Below, piece by piece: positions 24,000 to 32,285 of a stretch of 44,302 nt of DNA (position 1 is its first letter; each line of letters begins with the position of its first letter). The translations under genes and the position numbers were made by a program. A model generated the notes under the pieces. That model was not told the DNA's origin, made no database searches, and worked only from the letters and a program-made list of their open reading frames with translations. The DNA lies in NCBI RefSeq assembly GCF_964246085.1, contig NZ_CAXTPD010000033.1; one strand, written 5' to 3'. This stretch comes from Brotaphodocola sp003480315. GTDB lineage: Bacteria; Bacillota; Clostridia; Lachnospirales; Lachnospiraceae.

Positions 24000-26231
24000 C
24001 TACTCAACCTCCATAATGATCGGCAGAATCATCGGATTCCGCTTCATACGCTTCCACATAAAGTCGCTTAAGCTGTCGCGGATCATATTCTTTAACTTGC
24101 CCCAGTCGGTCACATGGCGGCTCAGGCAGTCTGCAACAGCGTCATCTACCACACGCTTTGCCTCATCCATAAGGTCCTCAGACTCTCTCACATATACAAA
24201 ACCGCGGGATACGATATCCGGTCCGGCCAGCAGCTGGTTGCTGTAGCGCTCCAGGGTCAGAACGACGATGATGATACCGTTCTGGGCCAGATTCTGGCGG
24301 TCACGCAGCACGATGTTTCCGACATCGCCCACACCAAGACCGTCTACCAGGATGCCGCCGTGCTGTACATGATCCACAACCTTGCAGGAATCCTCGCAGA
24401 TTTCCACAACATCACCGGAGGACATAATAAGTACATTCTCCTTCGGAACGCCGATCGCCGTTGCGATAGAGCGGTTCGCTACAAGATGGCGGTACTCACC
24501 GTGTACCGGAAGCGCAAACTTCGGATGCAGCAGGGAGTAGATCAGCTTGATCTCCTCCTGGCAGGCATGGCCGGATACGTGGGTATCTTCGGTGATCACC
24601 TCAACACCGCGCATAGCCAGTTCGTTGATGACCTTGGCAACCTGCTTTTCATTGCCCGGGATCGGGGTGGAGCTCATAATGACAACATCGTTCGGTTTGA
24701 TGGATACCTTGCGGTGCATGCCGGATGCCATACGGGACAGCGCCGCCATGGACTCACCCTGGCTTCCTGTGGTGATCAGAACTGTCTGCTCATCCGGATA
24801 ATTCTTTAACTGGTCAATTTCGATCAGAGTGCCATCGGAAATGTTGATATAGCCCAGTTCATTGGCTGTTCCGATAACATTGACCATGCTTCGTCCTTCT
24901 ACCACAACCTTACGTCCGTACTTCTCAGCAGTAAAGATGATCTGCTGCACACGGTCTACATTGGAAGCAAAGGTTGCAACAATGATACGGTTGTTCTTAT
25001 GCTCCGCAAAGATGGCATCGAAAGTCTTTCCTACCGTACGCTCAGAAGCAGTAAAACCCTTGCGGATGGCGTTGGTGCTGTCGCTTAAAAGTGCCAGAAC
25101 GCCCTTTCTTCCCAGCTCGGCAAAACGTGCCAGATCAAAGGCATCGCCGAATACCGGAGTGTAATCAACCTTGAAGTCTCCGGTATGCACGATGATACCG
25201 GCCGGAGTGAACAATGCCAGTGCCGCAGAATCCGCGATGCTGTGGTTGGTCTTGATGAACTCCACGCGGAAGCAGCCAAGGTTCACAGACTGGCCGTGCT
25301 TTACCACCTTGCGCTTAGTGCTCTTCATCAGGTTATGCTCTTTTAACTTATTCTCGATCAGGGCAATAGTCAGCTTGGTTCCGTATACCGGAACATTGAT
25401 CTTCTGTAAAATGTAAGGCAGGGCGCCGATGTGATCCTCATGTCCGTGGGTGATCACGAAGCCCTTGACCTTGTCGATATTGCGCTCCAGATAGGTGACA
25501 TCCGGGATAACCAGATCGATTCCGAGCATGTCATCCGTTGGGAATGCAAGACCGCAGTCCACAACTACAATGGTATCTTCATATTCAAAGGCGGTAATAT
25601 TCATACCAATCTGTTCCAGACCGCCTAACGGGATAATGCGTACCTTCGGCTTGGAGCTGGTATCTGCCAGCACATTCTTTGCCTTGGGAGTTCTTGCCGG
25701 TTTCTCGTTTTTGGCCGAACGCTCTGCTCTGTCTGCACGCTCTGCATTTGCAGGTTTTTCTGCCTTCTCGCCGCGGACTGCACGCTCTGTCCGAGCCGGT
25801 TTCTCTGTTTTTTCCGCTCTGGCTGCTGTGCTGCGGGTACCTCTCGGAGTTTTCGGTTTTCTTTCTTCCTGCGTTTTCTCATTCTCAGAGGACTCCGCGC
25901 CCTCCGCCCGCTTCGGTGCTGCAGTTCTCGGTCTTCTCGGTCCTCTGCTGCGGTTATTTCGTGCCGGGCGTTCACTCTTTTCTTCTTTTGCTCCGTCATT
26001 TACCGGAGCGCCGCCCGCTTCGTTTCCGGTACCTGCTGTATTCCGTTCTTTTTCCGCATTCTGCTGCGCATCCTGCTTTGCTTCCACAGCCGGAGCAGCC
26101 ACATTCTGCTCTGCCACTTTTTTTCTGGAAACAAACTCTGCCAGTTCAGCCAGCACGGATTTTGCTTCCTGCTGAGGTGCCTGCACATATCCGTCAGCCG
26201 GCTTATCGTTCTGATTGTTCTGATTCTCCAT
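24000..26231 (-). CDS. rnj: Ribonuclease J with long disordered N-terminal extension
   Basis: About 743 residues. The core (from ~residue 196) is a metallo-beta-lactamase/beta-CASP ribonuclease with IIPLGGLEQIGMNITAFEYE, metal ligands in VITHGHEDHIGALPYIL, and the C-terminal SGHACQEEIKLI motif. It should act as 5'-3' exo- and endoribonuclease in mRNA decay and rRNA maturation. Ahead of the core lies a ~195-residue Lys/Arg/Glu/Ala-rich tract with repeats of the KTEKPART/KAEKPANAE kind and little hydrophobic residue, predicted to be disordered and possibly RNA-binding. GGAGG sits 12 bases before the chosen ATG and 6 bases before an alternative TTG at 26237. Confidence 0.93.
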   Translation of the reverse strand: MENQNNQNDKPADGYVQAPQQEAKSVLAELAEFVSRKKVAEQNVAAPAVEAKQDAQQNAEKERNTAGTGNEAGGAPVNDGAKEEKSERPARNNRSRGPRRPRTAAPKRAEGAESSENEKTQEERKPKTPRGTRSTAARAEKTEKPARTERAVRGEKAEKPANAERADRAERSAKNEKPARTPKAKNVLADTSSKPKVRIIPLGGLEQIGMNITAFEYEDTIVVVDCGLAFPTDDMLGIDLVIPDVTYLERNIDKVKGFVITHGHEDHIGALPYILQKINVPVYGTKLTIALIENKLKEHNLMKSTKRKVVKHGQSVNLGCFRVEFIKTNHSIADSAALALFTPAGIIVHTGDFKVDYTPVFGDAFDLARFAELGRKGVLALLSDSTNAIRKGFTASERTVGKTFDAIFAEHKNNRIIVATFASNVDRVQQIIFTAEKYGRKVVVEGRSMVNVIGTANELGYINISDGTLIEIDQLKNYPDEQTVLITTGSQGESMAALSRMASGMHRKVSIKPNDVVIMSSTPIPGNEKQVAKVINELAMRGVEVITEDTHVSGHACQEEIKLIYSLLHPKFALPVHGEYRHLVANRSIATAIGVPKENVLIMSSGDVVEICEDSCKVVDHVQHGGILVDGLGVGDVGNIVLRDRQNLAQNGIIIVVLTLERYSNQLLAGPDIVSRGFVYVRESEDLMDEAKRVVDDAVADCLSRHVTDWGKLKNMIRDSLSDFMWKRMKRNPMILPIIMEVE

Positions 26232-26269
26232 GCTCAATATTTTCCTCCAAATTTATTGTCCATTAAAGC

Positions 26270-26539
26270 TTACTTCTGAAGCTCTACTTCCATATCTTCC
26301 ATCAGTTCGGTAAAAATCTTAAAAAGATAATCCATCTCGTCATCGTTCTCGACGAATTCATATACGGCTTCACTGTCCTCTGCTTTGGACACATCTTTTA
26401 AAATATAACATTCACCGTCTTCCTCTTCTTCTGAATCAGTTACCAGAAGATAATTCATGCCATTGATACGGGTTTCCTCCAGGACAAAAAAATCCACAGC
26501 TTCCCCGGTATCAGTCTGCAGGGTAATTTTCTCTTCCAT
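26270..26539 (-). CDS. DUF1292 small acidic protein (YrzB type)
   Basis: About 89 residues of the DUF1292 family: EKITLQTDTGEAVDFFVLEE followed by INGMNYLLVTDSEEEEDGECYILKDV. It is strongly acidic and has no cysteine cluster or membrane segment. Homologues (YrzB) sit between ruvX and mltG or RNase genes in many Firmicutes. Their function is unknown. The ATG at 26539 has AGGAGA about 9 bases upstream, and an ATG seven codons earlier abuts the ruvX stop without a ribosome site. Confidence 0.85.
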   Translation of the reverse strand: MEEKITLQTDTGEAVDFFVLEETRINGMNYLLVTDSEEEEDGECYILKDVSKAEDSEAVYEFVENDDEMDYLFKIFTELMEDMEVELQK

Positions 26540-26560
26540 CACGGTCTCTCTCCTGTCCAT

Positions 26561-26980
26561 TTACTTCAGGGAGCCCAGATAAGACTGCAGGATCAGGGTT
26601 GCCGCGATCTTGTCGATCACCTTTTTCCGGTCTTCTCTGCGTACTCCGCTTTCTATCAGAATCTCATTTGCTTCAATAGTTGTCAGGCGCTCGTCCCACA
26701 GAACGACCGGCAGACCGGTCCTGCGTACCAGCATATCGCGAAATTCTTCCGTTTTTTGTGCACGTTCCCCAATAGAATCATCCATATTTTTAGGATATCC
26801 CAAAACGATGGTTTCAACCTGGTATTCTTCCACCAGAGCCTCGATCCGGGCAAGAGTCTTGCGCAGTTTATTCTCCTCTTTCCGGGTAATGGTCTCCACC
26901 CCCTGGGCGGTCATGCCCAGCGGATCGCAGACTGCTACCCCTACTGTTTTGGAGCCATAGTCCAGTCCTAAAATTCTCAT
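26561..26980 (-). CDS. ruvX: Putative Holliday junction resolvase / pre-16S rRNA nuclease (YqgF)
   Basis: About 139 residues with the RNase-H-like fold of RuvX/YqgF. It opens MRILGLDYGSKTVGVAVCD with the catalytic Asp in the first strand, then VLGYPKNMDDSIGERA and LWDERLTTIEANEIL, and ends with the Asp-containing VIDKIAATLILQSYL. Family members are implicated in 16S rRNA 5' maturation and possibly junction resolution. The ATG at 26980 follows AAAGGAAA. The reading frame continues upstream to 27055 but crosses the ireB terminator, so the longer form is unlikely. Confidence 0.93.
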   Translation of the reverse strand: MRILGLDYGSKTVGVAVCDPLGMTAQGVETITRKEENKLRKTLARIEALVEEYQVETIVLGYPKNMDDSIGERAQKTEEFRDMLVRRTGLPVVLWDERLTTIEANEILIESGVRREDRKKVIDKIAATLILQSYLGSLK

Positions 26981-27014
26981 AAAATATTTCCTTTGCTTTG
27001 ATACATGGTAACAC

Positions 27015-27051
27015 AAAACTGCCAGCCTCTCCGGACGGATATGGCTGGCAG
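27015..27051 (-). terminator. Terminator after ireB
   Basis: A perfect 9-bp stem, CTGCCAGCC (27019-27027) with GGCTGGCAG (27043-27051), is followed on the minus strand by TTTTGTG. It lies 30 bases after the ireB stop and separates ireB from ruvX. Confidence 0.8.
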
Positions 27052-27080
27052 GCATCTTTCGTTATATCTGCACAGGCTTG

Positions 27081-27341
27081 TTACTTTAACCTTGCGTCAA
27101 TGTAAACAGACATCAGTTCTTCCAGAATTTCATCACGTTCTACCTTCATGATCAGGCTTCTGGCACCCTTATGGCTGGTAATATAGGTCGGGTCTCCGGA
27201 CATAATATATCCTACGATCTGGTTTACCGGATTATAACCTTTCTCCGTCAGCGCCACATACACCTGTTCCAAAACCTGGCTGACATCCATTTTGTTCTCC
27301 TGTACTGCTTTAAAAAACTGTGTGTTATGAATTTCGCCCAT
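27081..27341 (-). CDS. ireB: IreB-family regulatory phosphoprotein
   Basis: About 86 residues of the IreB (DUF965) family: TQFFKAVQENKMDVSQVLEQ, then EKGYNPVNQIVGYIMSGDPT and TSHKGARSLIMKVERDEILE. In Enterococcus, IreB is phosphorylated on threonines by the Ser/Thr kinase IreK and affects cephalosporin resistance. The N-terminal TQFF region corresponds to the family's phosphorylated segment only approximately. The ATG at 27341 follows AAAGGA by 10 bases, and a GTG three codons earlier overlaps the ribosome site. It has a promoter (27372-27400) and terminator of its own, so it looks monocistronic. Confidence 0.92.
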   Translation of the reverse strand: MGEIHNTQFFKAVQENKMDVSQVLEQVYVALTEKGYNPVNQIVGYIMSGDPTYITSHKGARSLIMKVERDEILEELMSVYIDARLK

Positions 27342-27371
27342 GTTCTTCACGTCCTTTAACTATTCTTTTAT

Positions 27372-27400
27372 ATTCTATACTACTTTCCAGGATTCGTCAA
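27372..27400 (-). promoter_or_regulatory. Promoter of ireB
   Basis: On the minus strand TTGACG (27395-27400), a 17-base spacer and TAGAAT (27372-27377) form a near-consensus promoter. It overlaps the last codons of mtaB and lies 30 bases ahead of the ireB start. Confidence 0.65.
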
Positions 27401-28703
27401 GTAAGAGGACTTCATCATTTAATGCCTCTTTCAGGATACCTTCGGTCATTTTATTTTTCAGATCATCCGCATACGGGACCACGGCTTTTACATATTCCAT
27501 GGTATGGCCGATCATGTACGCACGGCCTCCGATCTCGGTTTTTTCTTCCAGAAGCACCGTTTTTTTCTTGCCCAGGAAGCTCTCGCGGTAGGCCTTTGAC
27601 ATCTGTTTTTCCAGCAATAGCAGTGCCTCACTGCGAACATTTTTTATCTGCTCCGGCACCTGCTCCGGCATGCGGTCCGCACGTGTTCCGGCGCGTCTGG
27701 AGTACTTGAAGATATGCATCTCGTAGAAGCCGATCCGCTCCAAAAATGCCTTTGTCGCTTCAAACTCTTCCTCAGTCTCACCCGGAAAGCCCACGATCAC
27801 GTCCGTGGTGATTGCCGGATTGTCAAAATATCTGCGCAGGATATCGCAGCCTGCTGCATATTCCTCCGTAGTGTAATGGCGGTTCATCCGCTTTAAGGTT
27901 TCATCACAGCCACTCTGTAAGGACAGATGAAAATGCGGGCAGAACTTCGGCATGGAAGCCAGCGCCTTTGCGAAATCATCGGTAATGATGCGCGGCTCCA
28001 GGGATCCCAGGCGGATGCGTCGGATCCCCTCCACCTCATGTACCTGACGGATCAGGCTTAACAGGTTCTCTCTCTCTTCTTCCTTAAAATCCACACCGTA
28101 GGAGCTTAAGTGAATCCCTGTCAGGACAACCTCCAGATAGCCTGCTGCCGCAAGTTCCCGCACCTCTGCCACAACCTCCTCCGGTCTGCGGCTACGGACA
28201 CGTCCGCGGGTGTAGGGGATGATGCAGTAGCTACAGAACTGGTTGCATCCATCCTGAACCTTTAAGAAAGCGCGTGTATGATCGGCTATTTTATGAATGG
28301 AAAGGCGCTCGTACTCATGAGTCTCATTGATCTCGATCACATGGCTGCTGTCCGTACGGTCTTTAAAATACTCTTCCAGGATCGGAACCAGATCCTGCTT
28401 TTTGTTGTTTCCGATGATGACATCTACCGCCAGATCCGCTTTCAGCTCCTCTGCTGCAGACTGGACATAACAGCCTGCCGCAACTACAACCGCCTCCGGA
28501 TTCTGTTTTTTTGCCCGATGCAGCATCTGTCTGGACTTACGGTCCGCGATATTGGTCACTGAGCAGGTATTGATAATATAAACATCGGCTTTTTCGTGGA
28601 AGGACACGATCTCATATCCGGCCTCTTCCAGAAGCTGCTGCATGGCTTCCGTTTCGTAGGAATTCACTTTACAGCCCAGATTATGCAATGCTGCCGTTCT
28701 CAT
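27375..28703 (-). CDS. mtaB: tRNA t6A37 methylthiotransferase MtaB
   Basis: A 442-residue radical SAM methylthiotransferase that converts t6A37 to ms2t6A in tRNAs. The N-terminal UPF0004 domain has the three cluster cysteines (LGCKVNSYET, NTCSVTNIADRKSRQ, and AAGCYVQ). The radical SAM motif DGCNQFCSYCIIPYTRGRVR is near residue 150, and a C-terminal TRAM domain follows. Length and the LGCKVN N-terminus distinguish MtaB from MiaB and RimO. In Bacillus the gene often follows rsmE/prmA; here it lies 600 bases from that group, across the plus-strand HPr-like gene. Confidence 0.95.
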   Translation of the reverse strand: MRTAALHNLGCKVNSYETEAMQQLLEEAGYEIVSFHEKADVYIINTCSVTNIADRKSRQMLHRAKKQNPEAVVVAAGCYVQSAAEELKADLAVDVIIGNNKKQDLVPILEEYFKDRTDSSHVIEINETHEYERLSIHKIADHTRAFLKVQDGCNQFCSYCIIPYTRGRVRSRRPEEVVAEVRELAAAGYLEVVLTGIHLSSYGVDFKEEERENLLSLIRQVHEVEGIRRIRLGSLEPRIITDDFAKALASMPKFCPHFHLSLQSGCDETLKRMNRHYTTEEYAAGCDILRRYFDNPAITTDVIVGFPGETEEEFEATKAFLERIGFYEMHIFKYSRRAGTRADRMPEQVPEQIKNVRSEALLLLEKQMSKAYRESFLGKKKTVLLEEKTEIGGRAYMIGHTMEYVKAVVPYADDLKNKMTEGILKEALNDEVLLLDESWKVV

Positions 28704-28759
28704 ATTTTTTCTCCTTGATTTCTAACATACATTTAACCTGTTTTCATGGAAACTCCCTA

Positions 28760-28788
28760 TTGACTTTCCCCCGATATGTTTGTAAAAT
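28760..28788 (+). promoter_or_regulatory. Promoter of the HPr-like gene
   Basis: TTGACT (28760-28765), a 17-base spacer and TAAAAT (28783-28788) lie about 70 bases before the start of the HPr-like gene. It is one of the better promoters in the window. Confidence 0.7.
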
Positions 28789-28861
28789 TTATCATAAGGC
28801 GAAAGAGTTTTTCATCCATACGCCAAGATTAAAAAGGTAACCATTTAAGGAGGTTTCTCAC

Positions 28862-29095
28862 ATGAAAACAGTTCGTATTTCTTTAAATTCTATTGATAAA
28901 GTAAAGTCTTTCGTAAACGACTTAACCAAATTCGATGTTGACTTTGATCTCGTATCCGGCAGATATGTCATCGATGCAAAATCCATCATGGGTATCTTCA
29001 GCCTGGATCTTTCCAAGCCGATCGACTTAAACATCCACGCTGAGGCTGGTATCGATGAGATTCTGGAGACACTTTCCCCATACATCATCAAATAA
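28862..29095 (+). CDS. HPr-like protein lacking the catalytic histidine
   Basis: A 77-residue protein with the HPr fold pattern. The segment AKSIMGIFSLDLSKPIDLNI aligns with the HPr regulatory loop and keeps the serine equivalent to Ser46 (KSIMG). The region that should hold phospho-acceptor His15 (normally GIHARPA) reads NSIDKVKSF and contains no histidine. It therefore cannot take phosphate from PEP through enzyme I. As with the Bacillus Crh protein, only a Ser-phosphorylated regulatory role remains conceivable, and that is inference. AAGGAGG lies 8 bases before the ATG. Promoter and terminator flank it, giving a compact, probably well-expressed monocistron against the prevailing strand. 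Confidence 0.85.
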   Translation: MKTVRISLNSIDKVKSFVNDLTKFDVDFDLVSGRYVIDAKSIMGIFSLDLSKPIDLNIHAEAGIDEILETLSPYIIK

Positions 29096-29119
29096 GCAAT
29101 CGTTTCTATAATTTTTAAT

Positions 29120-29149
29120 AAGGATACTCCAATCGGAGTATCCTTTTTT
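29120..29149 (+). terminator. Terminator of the HPr-like gene
   Basis: A perfect 11-bp stem, AAGGATACTCC (29120-29130) with GGAGTATCCTT (29135-29145), has a four-base loop and a T run to 29149. It lies 24 bases after the stop codon. On the minus strand, behind thiI, the sequence after the stem is not T-rich enough to be a clear terminator. Confidence 0.9.
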
Positions 29150-29161
29150 CATTTCAAAAGC

Positions 29162-30343
29162 TTAATCGCACCAGATGACCTCCTCGGTCTCCAATGCTGT
29201 CCTGACCATCTCGTCGATCTTCTCCTCCAGCTTGGTCTCCGATTTGTGGATGATATTTAAGTTCGGCTTTGTTACCGGGTGCTTTGCCACGAAAATGGTA
29301 CAGCAGTCCTCAAACGGCTGGATCGAAGTCTCAAAGGTTCCGATCTTCTCGGAAATGTCAATGATCTCCTGCTTGTCAAAACCGATCAGAGGGCGGAATA
29401 CCGGCATAGTGCAGACCTCGTTGGTCGCTGCCAGGGACTGAACCGTCTGAGATGCCACCTGACCGATGCTCTCGCCGGTGATAAGAGCCAGGGAATCACT
29501 CTTCTTCGCGATTTCCTCCGCAATCTTCATCATGTAACGGCGCATAATGATGGTAAGCTCCTCATGCGGACACTGCTCGTAAATGTAGAGCTGGATATCG
29601 GTAAAGTTTACGACATGAAGCGGGATCGGGCCGGAATAGCGTGCAACCAGCTTGGCCAGATCCACAACCTTCTGCTTTGCGCGGTCGCTGGTGTATGGCG
29701 GAGCATGGAAGTAAACTGCATCAATCTTGACGCCGCGCTTTGCGATCATGTAGCCTGCCACCGGGCTGTCGATACCGCCGGATAAGAGCAGCGTTGCCTT
29801 TCCGTTGGTTCCAACCGGCATACCGCCCGGGCCCGGAATCATCAGAGAGTAAATATTAACAACCTTACGGATCTCCACATGTACCAGAACATCCGGATGA
29901 TGCACATCTACAGAAGTCTCCGGGAAGGCGTTTAAGATCACCTCACCAAAGTCACAGTTCATCTGCTCGGAACGGACCGGATAGTTCTTATCCGCACGTC
30001 TGGAATCCACCTTGAAGGTGAAGTGCTTGTCCGGGTAAACCTGGTCGATGTAATCCACAACGACCTTCTTCAGGTTTTCATAATCCTTATCCTCAAGCTG
30101 CAGCATCGGACAGATCCATGCAATGCCGAAAACCTGCTTCAAAGCCTCGATCACCTCATCGTAATCATACTCGCTGAGAGCCTGCACGTAAATACGGCCG
30201 GACTCCTTGGAAGCGATAAAGGAACCCTCCACCTTTTTCAGCGCGTTCTTGATCTGCTTGATCAGCGCGTCCTCAAAAAGGTAACGGTTTTTTCCCTTGG
30301 TACCGATTTCTGCGTACTTAATCAAAAATGACTGATATACCAT
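29162..30343 (-). CDS. thiI: tRNA 4-thiouridine synthetase ThiI
   Basis: A 393-residue enzyme. It has an N-terminal ferredoxin-like and THUMP domain (about 1-165) and a PP-loop ATP pyrophosphatase domain with ATLLLSGGIDSPVAGYMIAK (near 180) and ALITGESIGQVASQTVQSL. It adenylates U8 of tRNA and transfers sulfur to form s4U; some homologues also serve thiazole synthesis. The C-terminal rhodanese domain of the E. coli protein is absent, as usual in Firmicutes. The cysteine desulfurase gene lies 20 bases upstream and should be its sulfur donor. Confidence 0.96.
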   Translation of the reverse strand: MVYQSFLIKYAEIGTKGKNRYLFEDALIKQIKNALKKVEGSFIASKESGRIYVQALSEYDYDEVIEALKQVFGIAWICPMLQLEDKDYENLKKVVVDYIDQVYPDKHFTFKVDSRRADKNYPVRSEQMNCDFGEVILNAFPETSVDVHHPDVLVHVEIRKVVNIYSLMIPGPGGMPVGTNGKATLLLSGGIDSPVAGYMIAKRGVKIDAVYFHAPPYTSDRAKQKVVDLAKLVARYSGPIPLHVVNFTDIQLYIYEQCPHEELTIIMRRYMMKIAEEIAKKSDSLALITGESIGQVASQTVQSLAATNEVCTMPVFRPLIGFDKQEIIDISEKIGTFETSIQPFEDCCTIFVAKHPVTKPNLNIIHKSETKLEEKIDEMVRTALETEEVIWCD

Positions 30344-30363
30344 ATTTTCCCTTTTATCCTTTC

Positions 30364-31518
30364 TTAACCTCTCTGGTAACGGCGCAGGACCGGAACCAGC
30401 TCCTTTAATACATCAATGGTGTAATCAACTTCTTCTTTCGTGTTGAAGATGCCAAAGCTTATGCGAATGGTGGAATCCAGAAGCTTCTGGGCCACACCGA
30501 TCCCCTTTAAGGTTCCGCTGATGCCCGGATGGCTTGAGGAACACGCAGAACCGGAAGAAACATAAATACCTTTATCTTCCAGTGCGTGCAACAGCACCTC
30601 ACTGCGCACACCCTCAAAGCTGACACTGACGATCTGCGGTGCACTTGCCTCTCCCTTTTTGCTGTTGATCACGGTTCCTTCGATTTCTCCCAGACGATCA
30701 GTCATGTAATCCTTCAGCCCGATCAGCTTCTGTATCTTTTCCGCATGGTCCGTGTACATCTCCTTTACGGCAGCTCCGAACCCTGCCACACCCGGAACAT
30801 TCTCGGTACCGGAACGCATGCCGGCCTGCTGGCCGCCTCCATAGATCAGAGGTTTAATCTTCACGCCACTCCGGATGTATAAAAATCCAACTCCCTTCGG
30901 TCCGTGAATCTTATGGCTGCTGACAGAAAGCAGGTCAATGCCCTGCTTTTTGGGACGGATCACATATTTTCCGTATGCCTGAATGGCATCCACATGGTAC
31001 AGCGCAGACGGATTCTTTGCCTTGATGACCCTGGAGATTTCCTCTACCGGCTCCACAGCGCCCACCTCATTGTTTACATACATGGTAGAAACCAGAATGG
31101 TGTCCGGACGGATTGCCTCTTCAAGTTCCTTCAGGCTGATGTGCCCGTCATGGTCTACCGGAAGAATGGTCACTTCAAAGCCAAGCTCTTCCAGCACGCC
31201 CAGTGGATTGTATACAGACGGATGCTCAATTGCCGTGCTGATGATATGCTTACCGGCTCTCTGATTTGCCCATGCCGTACCGATCAGAGCCATATTGTTG
31301 GACTCAGAGCCACCGGAGGTAAACAGGATTTCCTTTTCCTGTACCTTCATGCTGTCCGCGATGATTTTTCTTGCCTCGCGGATATACTGCTCTGCTTCCA
31401 TGCCCTTGCGGTGCTTGGCAGCCGGATTGCCATAGTCCTCTGTCATTGTTTTTACCACAATATCCTTCACGCTGTCCAGAACTCTTGTGGTTGCTGAATT
31501 ATCAAAATATGCTTCCAT
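30364..31518 (-). CDS. nifS: Cysteine desulfurase (NifS/IscS family)
   Basis: A 384-residue class V aminotransferase-fold enzyme. The PLP-lysine motif SVSSHKIHGPKGVGFLYIRS is near residue 200 and the persulfide cysteine is in VSSGSACSSSHPGIS near 325. It converts cysteine to alanine plus enzyme-bound persulfide. Placement directly ahead of thiI (20-base gap) matches the dedicated NifZ-ThiI pair of Bacillus subtilis and suggests tRNA thiolation as its main job, though iron-sulfur assembly cannot be excluded. A GGAG site lies before the ATG. Confidence 0.94.
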   Translation of the reverse strand: MEAYFDNSATTRVLDSVKDIVVKTMTEDYGNPAAKHRKGMEAEQYIREARKIIADSMKVQEKEILFTSGGSESNNMALIGTAWANQRAGKHIISTAIEHPSVYNPLGVLEELGFEVTILPVDHDGHISLKELEEAIRPDTILVSTMYVNNEVGAVEPVEEISRVIKAKNPSALYHVDAIQAYGKYVIRPKKQGIDLLSVSSHKIHGPKGVGFLYIRSGVKIKPLIYGGGQQAGMRSGTENVPGVAGFGAAVKEMYTDHAEKIQKLIGLKDYMTDRLGEIEGTVINSKKGEASAPQIVSVSFEGVRSEVLLHALEDKGIYVSSGSACSSSHPGISGTLKGIGVAQKLLDSTIRISFGIFNTKEEVDYTIDVLKELVPVLRRYQRG

Positions 31519-31536
31519 TCTATCTCCTATCGTAAT

Positions 31537-32274
31537 TTACTGCTCTAGCTGGAACATCAGGATGGAAAGCATGGTCATGCCTGCAGTCTCGGTCCGCAGG
31601 ATGCGCCGGCCCAGGGTAATGGGATGAATGCCTTCCGCCATAGCTGACTCCACTTCTTCTACATCAAATCCGCCTTCCGGCCCGATAAAGATTCCCACAC
31701 GCATACCGGGCTTAACCTGTTCCAGAATAGCCCTGGTCTCTTTCATGCCCTCTGCCAGTTCATACGGGATCAGATTTACCTCGAAGCCTTTTGCATAGGC
31801 AAACGCTTCCTTCATTGTCAGCACACTGTGAACCTGGGGGATCATCATACGGCCGGACTGCTTGGCCGCACTCTCCGCAATGGCATTCCAGCGTTTTAAC
31901 TTGGATTCTTCTTTTTTCCGGTCCAGCTTTACCACGGCCCGGCGGGTTGCCACCGGAATAACCTCATGCACGCCCAGCTCCACGGCTTTCTGAATGATAA
32001 GCTCCATCTTATCACTCTTTGGCAGGCCCTGAAACAGATACAGCTCTGCCGGAAGCTCACTTAAGTTAGTGTCCTCCTCCAGGATTCTGGCCCGGATTTC
32101 CTCCCCTCCGATGTTCTCCAGTTCACAGATGTAGCTGCGGGAAATGCCATCACGGATCCCCACCTGCTCTCCTGCCTTCATCCGCAGGACATTGCGGATA
32201 TGATTCACGTCCTGACCGGTGATCACGGCATAACCGTCCGCGATCTGCGCCGGTGTTACAAAAAAATGATACAC
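31537..32274 (-). CDS. rsmE: 16S rRNA (uracil1498-N3)-methyltransferase
   Basis: A 245-residue SPOUT-class methyltransferase. A PUA-like N-terminal domain (about 1-70, with DVNHIRNVLRMKAGEQVGIR) is followed by the knotted SAM domain carrying VGIFIGPEGGFDVEEVESA and ITLGRRILRTETAGM. It methylates U1498 of 16S rRNA as a dimer. It follows prmA by 11 bases, the usual prmA-rsmE pair. Confidence 0.95.
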   Translation of the reverse strand: MYHFFVTPAQIADGYAVITGQDVNHIRNVLRMKAGEQVGIRDGISRSYICELENIGGEEIRARILEEDTNLSELPAELYLFQGLPKSDKMELIIQKAVELGVHEVIPVATRRAVVKLDRKKEESKLKRWNAIAESAAKQSGRMMIPQVHSVLTMKEAFAYAKGFEVNLIPYELAEGMKETRAILEQVKPGMRVGIFIGPEGGFDVEEVESAMAEGIHPITLGRRILRTETAGMTMLSILMFQLEQ

Positions 32275-32285
32275 GCTTCTGCTCC

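Noticed and set aside
25645..26130. Short repeated units that could suggest a CRISPR array
   Set aside because: The repeats are irregular, in frame with RNase J and without spacers of constant length.
25495..26175. A plus-strand frame of 226 codons rich in Ala, Phe and Ser
   Set aside because: It is the antisense of the repetitive RNase J tail; the apparent pattern comes from the tail's codon repeats.
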